From: Fluviicoccus keumensis
GTDB lineage: Bacteria > Pseudomonadota > Gammaproteobacteria > Pseudomonadales > Moraxellaceae
Direction of reading: 5' to 3'
Length of the DNA: 64,000 nucleotides
Assembly: GCF_004217445.1 (NCBI RefSeq)
Contig: NZ_SHKX01000014.1
Coordinates: 150,427-214,426 of the forward strand
The stretch's first letter is position 1, and the number at the start of each line of letters is the position of its first letter. The notes under the pieces are model-generated. The model made no database searches and was not told where the DNA came from. It worked only from the letters and a program-made list of their open reading frames with translations. Below, in pieces: positions 1 through 8,092 of this stretch. The position numbers and the translations under genes are program-made.

Positions 1-932
1 GCCGCCGGTAGCCCGCCGGGGTCTCCCCGGTCAGCGTCTTGAACAGCTTGGCGAAGGCCGCCCGGTTTTCATAGCCCACGCGCAGCGCCACTTGCTCCAC
101 CGGCAGGCGTCCGGAAGCCAGCAGCGACTCCGCCGCGCTGATGCGCACCCGTTGCAGGTAATCGTTCGGCGTCAGGCCGGTGGCCTCCTTGAAGCGGCGC
201 AGCAGCGTGCGCGGCGAGCAATGCAGCTGCGCCGCCATGGCCTCCAGCGTCACGGTTTGCGCGTGATGCTGCTCCAGCCACCGTTGCAGGTTGGCCACCG
301 CCGGGTCCTGCTCCTGCGGCATGGGCAGGCGCGGCACGAAGCGCGACTGCGGACCCCGCCCATAATCCACCACCAGCACCGCCGCCACCTGCCGCGCCAG
401 CCAGTCGCCTCCGTGCAGCTTGACCAGATGCAGGCACAGGTCGATGCCCGCCAGCGCACCGCCGGAACAGAAGCGGCTGCCGTCCTGGGTCAACAACTGG
501 TCGATTTCCAGCCGCACACGGGGAAAGCGCTGCCGGAAGGGCTCGGCCATGGCCCAATGGGTGGTGGCGCGGCAACCGTCCAGCGCCCCGCCCGCCGCCA
601 GCAGGAATGCGCCGGTGCAGATGCTGGCCACCGCCCTCTCGGGATGCTGTTCCAGCCAGCGCAGCAAAGGCGAATTCGCCGCCAGCACCGGGTCAATGTC
701 CTGACCGATGGCGGGCACCAGCAGCAGATCGGCCGCTGCCGCCAGTTCCAGCCCGCCATCCACCGCCAGCGCGCCGTAGCCGGTGATCACCGGCTGACCG
801 TCGGCGCTGATTTTGCGCACGCGGAACAGGGACTTGCCCGCAAAACGGTTGGCCAGCGCGAAGCAGTCCAGCGCCGTGGACAGGCTGGAGATGACGGTCT
901 GCGCACAGACATAAACGGCAATGACGGGCATG
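1..932 (-). CDS. GlxA-family AraC-type transcriptional regulator (3' end outside window)
   Basis: The protein starts MPVIAVYVCAQT at 932 and reads off the left edge without a stop, so the C-terminus is cut. The first ~190 residues look like a DJ-1/PfpI (class I glutamine amidotransferase-like) domain: a nucleophile-elbow-like stretch AVASICTGAFLLAAGG, then the segment LTQDGSRFCSGG typical of GlxA regulators. The rest is an AraC double helix-turn-helix with LHCSPRTLLRRFKEATG and VGYENRAAFAKLFK. Members of this family sense small nitrogenous or other metabolites and activate catabolic genes; the ligand cannot be told from sequence. It is divergent from the lipoprotein gene at 1065, with 132 bp between them that probably holds both promoters. 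Confidence 0.9.
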
Positions 933-1064
933 ACGGTGATCCGGGGGACGGGCTTTCGTCCATTTTAGACACAAAGTTGTCATTATTGCCAGCCGCCAGA
1001 AACGGGGCCGACGCGCAGAATGGCTTCATCGCCGAGACCGGCACCCCACCCCGAGATAAACCTC

Positions 1065-1637
1065 ATGCGCCTGATTCCCGCCTTTGCCTTTGCCGGCCTG
1101 CTGACCGGTTGCGCCACCCACACCGCCGTCATCCCTGCGCCGCAAGCCTCGGCCTCGCCCGCCGCGCAGGCCAACGCCCGGCTGATCGAGAACTTCTACC
1201 GCGCCTTCCAGCGCCGCGACGGTGAAGCCATGGCCGCCGCCTATGCCGCCGACGCCCGCTTCAGCGACCCGGTCTTCACCAACCTGACCGGCAGCGAACC
1301 CGGCGACATGTGGCGCATGCTGACCGGCAAGGCCCAGGATTTCAGCCTGAAATTCGACGGCATCCGCGCCGACGAGCACACTGGCGAGGCGCACTGGATC
1401 GCCACCTACACCTTCAGCCAGACCGGCCGCACCGTGGTCAACGACATCCATTCGCGCTTTGAATTCCGCGACGGCAAGATTGCCGTGCAGCAGGACAGCT
1501 TTGACCTGTGGAAATGGAGCCGTCAGGCGCTGGGCGCGCCGGGCTATGCGCTGGGCTGGTCGCCGCTGGTGCAGGGCAAGATTCGCAAGCTGGCGGCGAA
1601 GGGGCTGGCGGATTTCCGTAAGGAACAGGGACGCTAA
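1065..1637 (+). CDS. SnoaL-like (NTF2 fold) lipoprotein
   Basis: I chose the ATG at 1065 because it gives a clean type II signal peptide, MRLIPAFAFAGLLTGC, with lipobox LLTGC and Cys16. An upstream in-frame ATG at 1020 would put a proline-rich stretch before it. The mature part resembles SnoaL/NTF2-like proteins: ARLIENFYRAFQRRDGEAMAA, then DARFSDPVFTNLTG, and a later FDLWKWSRQALG. These folds are small cone-shaped cavities used by isomerases, hydrolases or as carriers; the substrate is unknown. It probably sits on the periplasmic face of a membrane. Its stop overlaps by 4 bp the stop of the convergent gene that ends at 1634. Confidence 0.8.
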   Translation: MRLIPAFAFAGLLTGCATHTAVIPAPQASASPAAQANARLIENFYRAFQRRDGEAMAAAYAADARFSDPVFTNLTGSEPGDMWRMLTGKAQDFSLKFDGIRADEHTGEAHWIATYTFSQTGRTVVNDIHSRFEFRDGKIAVQQDSFDLWKWSRQALGAPGYALGWSPLVQGKIRKLAAKGLADFRKEQGR

Positions 1638-2764
1638 TCCCGGAAATACCCCCACTCCCCTTCAGCCCCCTGATGATAGGCGGCCTCCAGGCGTTTCATG
1701 CCTTCCTCCACCTGCTCGGGGTTGCCCAGATCCAGACCGTTCCACGTCCCCGCCGACACCAGCAGCCAGCGCCGGTACGCATCCCAGGAGTGGGGTTCAT
1801 CCATAAATTGCCGCTGGCTGCCGGCTATCCTTTTCAGCAGCTCGGGGTTGGCCTGCACCCCGGCGGGCAAGGCCTTCTCACACTCGCGCGCCGCCTGCAT
1901 CAGCTTCGCCTCGTCCGCCAGCCAGGGCGCCATCATGGCGGGCGTCACTCCCAGATAAGTTCCATAGCTGCCGGGAGGACTGAAATTCTCCAGCTTCAGA
2001 TAACGCAAGCCGCAGGCCACGGCGCGATCCAGCACACGCGGACTGGCCTCCCCGGTTTGCATGAACGTCGCGAAGGGAAAATCCGGGAGCGGGCAGCGCA
2101 CATCATTCTTCAGGCTGTTTTCGGCATAGGTTTTCCCGGCGCAGCCAATGGTCTGCACCACGGCATGCCGGAAGGCGAACTCGCGGGGAAAGCGCTGCAG
2201 GCCCTGATCGGCCCAATAACGCATCAGGTCCCACTCCGGCAGCGACAGCGTCACCAGCCGGTCGTAGTCGTCCGCCGTAACCGGGGCTGCGCCGGGGGCA
2301 AAAATACGTGCAACCTCCGCTTCCAGCCGGTCGTTGACGCGCTGGCGGATTTTTTTCAGCCGAACTGACTGCGCCGCCTTCTCCTTGGCCCAGTAACGCT
2401 TGTCGGCCTCCTCGCGATCCATCCGCTCAAACCATTGCCGATAGGCTTCCGCCTCAGCCGCCTTCGCGCGCTTGGCCTCGTCTTCGGCACGAGCCTTTGC
2501 CTCTTCCCGCAGGCGGGCCTGATACGCCGGGTCCTGCTCCAGGCGGCGTTGCTCCGCCGCCCGGCGTTCGGCCTCGCGCTGTTGCGCGTTGTATTCCTGA
2601 ATGCGCTGGTAGTCGCTGCTGTTGCGCCAGTGGTCGTCGGCGCTGTTCTTGTAGCAGGCTTCGCGCTGGTTGCTGTCGCGGATGTCGACGCAGTCGAAGG
2701 CTTGCGCGGCACCGGCCGAGCAGGCGGCGGCCAGGAGGAGAGACTTCATGGTCAGGGTTTTCAT
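1634..2764 (-). CDS. exported protein with charged coiled-coil N-terminal half, function unknown
   Basis: The 376-residue product has an N-terminal Sec signal (MKTLTMKSLLLAAACSAGA, cleavage likely after AQA) followed by FDCVDIRDSNQREACYK with a Cys pair. Residues ~50–160 are very rich in Glu, Arg, Ala and Gln and should form a long coiled coil (QREAERRAAEQRRLEQ and similar). The C-terminal half is globular and has several Cys residues (TIGCAGKTYA, NDVRCPLPDF, AVACGLRYL, ARECEKAL), consistent with a disulfide-bonded periplasmic protein. I do not recognise the family. The start is 4 bp after the stop of the lipoprotein gene at 2769–3197, so the two probably form an operon. Confidence 0.7.
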   Translation of the reverse strand: MKTLTMKSLLLAAACSAGAAQAFDCVDIRDSNQREACYKNSADDHWRNSSDYQRIQEYNAQQREAERRAAEQRRLEQDPAYQARLREEAKARAEDEAKRAKAAEAEAYRQWFERMDREEADKRYWAKEKAAQSVRLKKIRQRVNDRLEAEVARIFAPGAAPVTADDYDRLVTLSLPEWDLMRYWADQGLQRFPREFAFRHAVVQTIGCAGKTYAENSLKNDVRCPLPDFPFATFMQTGEASPRVLDRAVACGLRYLKLENFSPPGSYGTYLGVTPAMMAPWLADEAKLMQAARECEKALPAGVQANPELLKRIAGSQRQFMDEPHSWDAYRRWLLVSAGTWNGLDLGNPEQVEEGMKRLEAAYHQGAEGEWGYFRD

Positions 2765-2768
2765 CCGC

Positions 2769-3197
2769 TTAGAACTCCGGCCGCTGCGTGAACTTCCAGA
2801 CTTTTTCGTGATTGTTCTCCCACACCCACGATCCGCTGGCGCAAACCTTCCCCGCCGGGGTGAGGTACACCTGGGTTTCCTGTCGGGTGGTGTGCATGTA
2901 CGGGTTCAGGTAGTCGTATTTCTTGTAGATCAGGGCATGCAGCCGGTATTCGCTCCACGCCAGGCACTTGCCCTTGATTTCGTCGGGCAGCATGAAGCGC
3001 GGGATGTCGGCTTCCTGCTCCGGTTTGCCCAGCAGGCGCAGGACGTCCTTGCGGGTGGACTCGCCAGCCTTGAGTTGCTGGCGGGCGTTGAACGGTGGGG
3101 TTTTCAGCGGGCCGCCGCAGCCGGTGAGGATCAGGCTGACAGCGATCAGAGCGCAGGCCATTAGGCCGGGGCGGTTCTGAAAGGTGGTTGATGACAT
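2769..3197 (-). CDS. small lipoprotein, BamE/SmpA-like
   Basis: 142 residues. An N-terminal hydrophobic stretch ends in the lipobox LILTGC, which makes Cys27 the lipidated residue. The mature part carries LKAGESTRKDVLRLLGKPEQ, the K-x-G-x-(T/S)-xx-DV-xxxLGxP pattern seen in BamE/SmpA/OmlA-fold lipoproteins. A second half with many Tyr and Trp residues follows (YRLHALIYKKYDYLNPY, QVYLTPAGKVCASGSW). The protein is longer than BamE itself and is probably a paralogue rather than the BAM complex subunit. It is the first gene of a two-gene unit with the exported coiled-coil protein. Confidence 0.7.
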   Translation of the reverse strand: MSSTTFQNRPGLMACALIAVSLILTGCGGPLKTPPFNARQQLKAGESTRKDVLRLLGKPEQEADIPRFMLPDEIKGKCLAWSEYRLHALIYKKYDYLNPYMHTTRQETQVYLTPAGKVCASGSWVWENNHEKVWKFTQRPEF

Positions 3198-3289
3198 GGC
3201 AGGCGCTCAGAGCGGGTGTCTGGGGTTGAAAATAAAGAGCGGAGATGGCGGCGTCAACACGACAGCGCAATGGTGATGTTGATAGATCG

Positions 3290-3310
3290 ATCATGAAATA
3301 ATTTCGTGAT
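3290..3310. promoter_or_regulatory. near-perfect palindrome between divergent genes (candidate operator)
   Basis: ATCATGAAAT – A – ATTTCGTGAT, with arms complementary at 9 of 10 positions. It lies in the 200-bp gap between the minus-strand lipoprotein gene (start 3197) and the plus-strand TM2 gene (start 3398). It is AT-rich with no T-run after it, so an operator is more likely than a terminator. No regulator is assigned. Confidence 0.35.
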
Positions 3311-3397
3311 AGTTGTCACACATGTTGTCGATGCGCCGCAAAGCCGGCTCTGCGAAGATAGTGACTTACCCTCAGATCGGACAAAGAGACTCCAAGG

Positions 3398-4747
3398 ATG
3401 AGCAAAAAGCAGCGACCACACGCCATTACGGTCAAATATGAACTGGCTGACGCCTTCAGGGAAAATTCCGGCCAAATATTCGATCTCGCCCGCAGCAATG
3501 CACTTTTGGAGGTAGTTCAAGACTGTTGGCGGCAAATCGGCGAACAGTTCCCTGCCCGTGACCGCATTCCGGCAACCGGGCTGACCTGCCAGTACCGGCC
3601 GGCCCACGAAGGCGGTCAGGCGGTCATCTGCACGTTACCGCAGCAGCATGTATTCAATGAGGCCTCCCATGTCGGCCTCTTCCGGGACCAGAAACATAAG
3701 CCGCGACTTTTTGTCATGGAGAACATGGCCCCTCCATCCCATGCCCCTTCCCTGCGGTTATCCGCCATCGTCGAAATTGAAAAGAAATCACGGGTAAACT
3801 GGCGCAGCTGCCGCCGGGATCAGGATTTCGAGAAGGCCGTGGATGAAATCCTTCGGAATCCTGACGCGGTTCCTCAGGTAACGGTAGACCGGAAACCTTT
3901 ATCCAAGCTTCGCCCCGGCAACACTTTGGCCGGGAAAAAAAGTTATCTCTCTGCGTACCTGATCTGGCTCTTTTTCGGATTGACAGGGGCTCACCGGCTT
4001 TATTTGAAGCGATACCCCACCGGCTTTACCTGGGTGGGTCTGTTAGCACTGTGCTTGTTGATGGAAACTTACCTGGCCCCTCTGGACGGAGTCTGGCTCA
4101 CCCTGCATACCGCCATATTCATAGGCATGTTCGTCGTATGGACCCTGGACTCCTTGCTGACAGGCCTTATGGTCCGCGACTATAACGCCGCCCTGCTGGC
4201 CGCGGAGTTGGCCTCGCCACCCCCGGACGAACCGCAACCTGCCACCTCTGCCACCCCTTCTCCGCCCGTCCGCAAGCTGGTGGACTCCCGGGGTCGCCAA
4301 TTACGCCTGACTGCAGGCCAGTGGACCTTCGCCATCCCCGGCGACTGGACTGCCCGCCGGGATACAGAGAATCAGGCAGCGGTCTTTACCTCGCCCGGCG
4401 GCGGTATTGAATGCCGGGTTCATGAATTGGGGTTGCACGACACCAGTCTTAGCCCCGATGTCAAAGTCGCCATTCTGGCCAAGATCGCCTTCCAGAAATT
4501 CCTGAACATCGATGAAACCGACTGGCAAGTGATCGCCTCCCGGATCTGGGGAGAAGACGGCGTGACGCGCATGGAGCGTGAAATCCGGAAAAAGGACGCG
4601 CAACAGCGAATCTACTGCCTTACCGTCAGCCACGAGGGCGCATCCGTTGTCATCACCATCCGCGACAACGAAGGCACGGATGACAACGAATCGCTGCTTT
4701 CCCACCGGGCTTTAAGTCAATCGATGCGCCCACTGAGGATCAACTGA
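3398..4747 (+). CDS. TM2-domain membrane protein with C-terminal DcrB-like domain
   Basis: 449 residues in three parts. Residues ~1–170 are a soluble region of unknown type. Residues ~181–262 form a TM2 domain: two or three hydrophobic helices with the hallmark SAYLIWLFFGLTGAHRLYL, the G-xx-G-x-HRxYL turn. After a Pro-rich linker (~272–290), residues ~300–449 resemble DcrB-like domains (WTFAIPGDWTARR, then AAVFTSPGGGIECRVHE). TM2 proteins are small inner-membrane proteins of mostly unknown role, and DcrB is a periplasmic/inner-membrane protein used by some phages for entry. The fusion suggests an envelope role but this is inference. The stop overlaps the next start by one base (TGATG), so the two genes are co-translated. 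Confidence 0.75.
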   Translation: MSKKQRPHAITVKYELADAFRENSGQIFDLARSNALLEVVQDCWRQIGEQFPARDRIPATGLTCQYRPAHEGGQAVICTLPQQHVFNEASHVGLFRDQKHKPRLFVMENMAPPSHAPSLRLSAIVEIEKKSRVNWRSCRRDQDFEKAVDEILRNPDAVPQVTVDRKPLSKLRPGNTLAGKKSYLSAYLIWLFFGLTGAHRLYLKRYPTGFTWVGLLALCLLMETYLAPLDGVWLTLHTAIFIGMFVVWTLDSLLTGLMVRDYNAALLAAELASPPPDEPQPATSATPSPPVRKLVDSRGRQLRLTAGQWTFAIPGDWTARRDTENQAAVFTSPGGGIECRVHELGLHDTSLSPDVKVAILAKIAFQKFLNIDETDWQVIASRIWGEDGVTRMEREIRKKDAQQRIYCLTVSHEGASVVITIRDNEGTDDNESLLSHRALSQSMRPLRIN

Positions 4748-5160
4748 TGAGCATGTGCGGCTGTTTTTACGCAATTACGGATGACCAGATGGATAATCTG
4801 CTGGACGGTTCGCTGTCCATTGATGATCTGCGTGATGACCTGGACAAGGACCCGGCGCGCTGCTTCTCGGATGCGGAATACATCTGGTATGAGCTGACCG
4901 AAAGGTTTGGCAACATCAGCATCCGCGGTGTTCGTTCAACCGATCGGATTCCGGAAGGGGCCGGCGTCTCCTATTCCGGCGATGTGCGCCTGACGGCTTC
5001 CGAGCTGGCCGGACTTGCGCCCGAAACATTGCGGCAAATGTGCGAGGGGCTAACGTGGGGTGAAGGCCCCGAGGAGGTTGTCCGGATTGCCAACGCCCTG
5101 ATCGCCTTTTACCAGCAAGCCGCCCAGCGTGGGGACGCTGTGCTGTTCCGGATAACCTGA
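4747..5160 (+). CDS. small protein of unknown function, possibly DUF1877-like
   Basis: 137 residues, acidic, no signal peptide or membrane helix. The N-terminus (MSMCGCFYAITDDQMDNLLD) resembles the beginning of YfbM/DUF1877 proteins, which start with a conserved M-G-M hydrophobic stretch and an L-L-x-D-P-type helix. The rest (YSGDVRLTASELAGLAPETL, RIANALIAFYQQAAQRGDAV) fits the same fold, but identity is too weak to be firm. It overlaps the TM2 gene stop by one base and is presumably expressed with it. The next gene is on the opposite strand. Confidence 0.6.
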   Translation: MSMCGCFYAITDDQMDNLLDGSLSIDDLRDDLDKDPARCFSDAEYIWYELTERFGNISIRGVRSTDRIPEGAGVSYSGDVRLTASELAGLAPETLRQMCEGLTWGEGPEEVVRIANALIAFYQQAAQRGDAVLFRIT

Positions 5161-5240
5161 ACAGTGGGGCTGACGAGAAGCGCAGGGGTTACGGTTGGCG
5201 TCGATTCACCAAGCTCGTCGAAATAATCGCCTTGACGGTC

Positions 5241-5340
5241 GTAGGGGCGCAGTGCCTGCGCCCTTCTTCGGTGAACAGGGTGGGATTTTCGGGGAAAATG
5301 CGTGTTTAGTTGAGAGGGCGCACGCAGTGCGCCCCTACGG
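5241..5340. repeat. MITE-like / REP-doublet element, copy 1
   Basis: About 100 bp starting GTAGGGGCGCAGTGC and ending in GCAGTGCGCCCCTACGG. The ends are inverted repeats of each other (14 of 15 positions). The inside holds a shared core including TTTTCGGGGAAAA. A second copy lies at 5747–5847 in the same orientation, with only a handful of differences by eye. No coding sequence is present, which fits a non-autonomous element. Confidence 0.75.
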
Positions 5341-5346
5341 CCACCC

Positions 5347-5664
5347 TCACGCCGCGTGCGCAATATCCGCGAAACGCAGCCCGGCGGCGTGGATGACCGC
5401 ACTGAGAGTTTTGAGGGTGGGGTTGCCATTGGCGGAGAGGGTTCGGTAAAGGGTTTCGCGCGATAACTGCGCCTTTTCGGCAATCTGGGCCATGCCGCCG
5501 CGCGCTTCAACCACATGGCGCAGGGCCATCAGGAAAGCCGCCTCGCCACCTTCTTCATCCAGTTCCTCGAAGGCGACGCGCAGGTATTCGGCAGCAAAAT
5601 CGGGCTGTTGACGCAGCATGTCGATCATGGCGTCGTCGTGAGGACGGGTTTGCGGGGTGGTCAT
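5347..5664 (-). CDS. orphan HigA-type addiction-module antitoxin (XRE-like)
   Basis: 105 residues. The C-terminal half is a helix-turn-helix: MAQIAEKAQLSRETLYRTLS followed by GNPTLKTLSAVIHAAGLRF, the pattern of the putative addiction module antidote (HigA/YdaS-type) family that normally follows a RelE/HigB-type toxin gene. On this strand the toxin should lie just upstream (5665–6000), but that space holds only the second repeat element and no toxin-like ORF, so the antitoxin is alone. It could be a relic, an anti-toxin for a toxin elsewhere, or a plain repressor. It is bracketed by the two ~100-bp repeats. Confidence 0.8.
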   Translation of the reverse strand: MTTPQTRPHDDAMIDMLRQQPDFAAEYLRVAFEELDEEGGEAAFLMALRHVVEARGGMAQIAEKAQLSRETLYRTLSANGNPTLKTLSAVIHAAGLRFADIAHAA

Positions 5665-5746
5665 GGGCGATTTCCTCTTGTTGCCTTTAAGCTACATTGC
5701 TTTCGGCTGATTGGAAAGTTGCTGCCATGATAATTGTCGAGCCCTC

Positions 5747-5847
5747 GCAGGGGCGCAGTGCCTGCGCCCTTCTTCGCAGAACAGGATGGTATTTTCGGGG
5801 AAAACGTCGTGTTTGGCTGAGAGGGCGCACGCAGTGCGCCCCTACGG
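5747..5847. repeat. MITE-like / REP-doublet element, copy 2
   Basis: Direct repeat of the element at 5241–5340, with the same inverted termini and the same internal TTTTCGGGGAAAA. The left end is slightly degraded (GCAGGGGCGC in place of GTAGGGGCGC). Together the two copies form a composite-transposon-like bracket of about 600 bp around the antitoxin gene. Confidence 0.75.
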
Positions 5848-5854
5848 CTAGGCG

Positions 5855-6073
5855 TTGAACCCCGTCCAATTCCCGTCTACACTCGTCCAATTCCTTCCAC
5901 GAAACGGGCTTGTTTTTCCTGAGATTGCCGTGACGGTCAAGTATCAGGATGAGTCGGTTTTGGGGGATGCGGTGAGTCTGGCGTTGAGTAAGGTACAGTT
6001 ACCGGATTTGCTTGAAAATTGCCCGTGGGTGGGGGATGAGATTTTGGGGTTTATCCGGGGTAATTGCGGATAA
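5855..6073 (+). CDS. short hypothetical ORF, possibly a gene remnant
   Basis: A 72-codon ORF with a TTG start and no convincing Shine-Dalgarno. The product ends ENCPWVGDEILGFIRGNCG. It may be the end of a gene broken when the repeat element or the AT-rich segment arrived. No family recognised; it may not be expressed. Confidence 0.25.
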   Translation: MNPVQFPSTLVQFLPRNGLVFPEIAVTVKYQDESVLGDAVSLALSKVQLPDLLENCPWVGDEILGFIRGNCG

Positions 6074-6115
6074 GGCGATTATCTCACCTTACACCTCTAT
6101 TACAATTTCACTGTT

Positions 6116-8092
6116 ATGCACAAAAAGAGCTCAATTAACATGCTTGAAACAATGACACTTGAGGCCGCCACGAAAGCCGCATTACCCGTAGCAAAAAGCA
6201 TCTTTTACACGCTTATTAAGCCTCATGCAGAGGCCAAAATTGCATCTCTCCTAGCCAATAAAAAAGCCGCTGATAATTTTGAGAGCTCCTCAATCAAATA
6301 TCTTGCAAAGCTTGCCGGCCAATGTTCAATCATAAACACCATTGCCTTTCAGAACACCCCAAAAAAGCTCGAAGATCTTTATATTGCATTAACAATCATC
6401 AACGAAACCACCAACGAGCGAATAATCATTGATGATTCAGCAGATATTTTTGCAACCCACACAAAAATAATAATTAACGATAACGCCGGAATGGGCAAAT
6501 CAACACTCTCAAAAAAAATAATTCTTAACACCATAAGAACAGGCAAGTACATTCCTGTTTTCATTGAACTTCGCCAACTCAAAGACAAGCCTATCGAAGA
6601 GCAAATACTTAGTATTTTTGGAATACCCCCACTCACTGACTCAAGCTTTATAAACCAGCTCCCATTAGCTTTTGTCTTTGATGGAATGGACGAAATTGCC
6701 AACGATTTAAAACGAAGAGTAGTCGCTCATATACACAACTTCATCAATATGCTCGAACAGCCTAGAATAATCATTACATCTCGCCGTGAGTCATATATCT
6801 CAGAATTCCACTCTTTTGAGTCATTCTCAATTAATAAGCTTAGCCAGGAAACGGCTTACGCACTGCTCTTCCGATACGATCCTAGTGGCGACATTGCCAA
6901 AAAACTAATTGAAGGAATTCGCAAATCGCCTCAATATAATATCACAGAATTTTTATCCACCCCGTTATATGTTTCCTTGCTATTTTGCTCATACAGGCAT
7001 AAAACAGTCATCCCCCAAAAAAGACACTTATTCTATGCTCAGGTTTACGATGCACTCTTTGAATCCCACGACCTTAGCAAAGAAATTGGATATATTCGCG
7101 ATAAGCACTCTAAACTCGACTCTGCTGAGTTTCATACTGTGCTCAGAAGACTTGGCTTCTGGTGTATGAGCAATAGCAAAATTGAATTCACTAAAGACGA
7201 ACTGGAGATCGTTGTATCAAAACTACTAAAGTCAATATCAGAAATAAAAACAACATCCCCTGAGTTTGTTAAAGACCTAACATCTACAGTCCCATTATTC
7301 ATCAAAGACGGCCCGGTAGTCCGATGGTCACATAAATCTCTTATGGAATACTTCGCTTCGATGTTTATTTGTCACGACACCAAAGAAAAACAGCAACAAA
7401 CATTACTGAAAATTTTTAATAGCGATAACACCCAGAGTCAAGATAACATCCTGACCCTCTGTGCCGATATTGATTTCCCTAGCTTCCGAGCAAGCGTAGG
7501 TCATCAAGTAATTAGTGAATTTGTTAACTACTATGAGTCTGCTGTCAACAACAGAACCATTGCAACAGCCAAAGAAACAGAAGAGACATATCAGGCCATA
7601 TGCATTTGCTTTAGCGGCCACGCCGGATTCCAAATACTAACCCGCGAAGAAGACACTGTATGGGAGAACCATGACGATATAAAACTTCTAAAAGAGAAGT
7701 TCAAGCAACACCATGTAATTCTCGAGGAATGCTTATGGATTTTTGAGCACCAACCCATTCACGCATATATTAGCACCAGTAAAAACCGAAAAATCATGCG
7801 CATTTTAAGAGAAAAGACACCTACTCTTTTTGGCAAGACACCAAACTACCCTGAAATGGAAGGTATCATAATGAAAGGGCTAAAGGAGGGTGTCTTGCAA
7901 AGAGTAAAGTGGTACAGCAATTGCCTTGATGAATATATGATTCATGACCCTACAAGCCTCTCTACTTTGAACTCGATATTTTCTTTTATCGTTGGAATAC
8001 ACTTTTCCTACAAACAAGCGCTGGCCGAACTTGAAGCTATTTCAAAAGACAAAAGTAATGGAGTGGATGACTTGTTGAGCAGCCTTACATAA
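6116..8092 (+). CDS. NACHT-domain STAND NTPase, candidate antiphage defence protein
   Basis: 658 residues. An N-terminal helical region (1–~110) precedes a NACHT P-loop NTPase: Walker A NDNAGMGKST (121–130), Walker B LAFVFDGMDEI (184–194) with the NACHT-type acidic cluster, and the sensor motif RIIITSRR (217–224). Further on, VVRWSHKSLMEYFAS matches the F/W-x-H-xx-LxEYF winged-helix motif of NACHT proteins. The ~250 C-terminal residues have no recognised repeats and are probably the sensor. Bacterial NACHT proteins are phage-sensing immune proteins, and no separate nuclease domain is visible here. The gene is obviously AT-rich with AT-ending codons, unlike every neighbour, which points to recent transfer. 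It converges on recD and overlaps its end by 8 bp. An alternative start is the ATG at 6140. Confidence 0.85.
   Translation: MHKKSSINMLETMTLEAATKAALPVAKSIFYTLIKPHAEAKIASLLANKKAADNFESSSIKYLAKLAGQCSIINTIAFQNTPKKLEDLYIALTIINETTNERIIIDDSADIFATHTKIIINDNAGMGKSTLSKKIILNTIRTGKYIPVFIELRQLKDKPIEEQILSIFGIPPLTDSSFINQLPLAFVFDGMDEIANDLKRRVVAHIHNFINMLEQPRIIITSRRESYISEFHSFESFSINKLSQETAYALLFRYDPSGDIAKKLIEGIRKSPQYNITEFLSTPLYVSLLFCSYRHKTVIPQKRHLFYAQVYDALFESHDLSKEIGYIRDKHSKLDSAEFHTVLRRLGFWCMSNSKIEFTKDELEIVVSKLLKSISEIKTTSPEFVKDLTSTVPLFIKDGPVVRWSHKSLMEYFASMFICHDTKEKQQQTLLKIFNSDNTQSQDNILTLCADIDFPSFRASVGHQVISEFVNYYESAVNNRTIATAKETEETYQAICICFSGHAGFQILTREEDTVWENHDDIKLLKEKFKQHHVILEECLWIFEHQPIHAYISTSKNRKIMRILREKTPTLFGKTPNYPEMEGIIMKGLKEGVLQRVKWYSNCLDEYMIHDPTSLSTLNSIFSFIVGIHFSYKQALAELEAISKDKSNGVDDLLSSLT

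Noticed and set aside
92..1225. Long plus-strand ORF (377 codons) opposite the AraC-type regulator
   Set aside because: Gln/Arg/His-rich antisense reading typical of GC-rich DNA; the minus-strand frame has clear GlxA/AraC motifs.
5687..5890. Minus-strand ORF upstream of the orphan antitoxin, considered as a missing toxin
   Set aside because: Composed of the MITE-like repeat; no RelE/HigB motifs.
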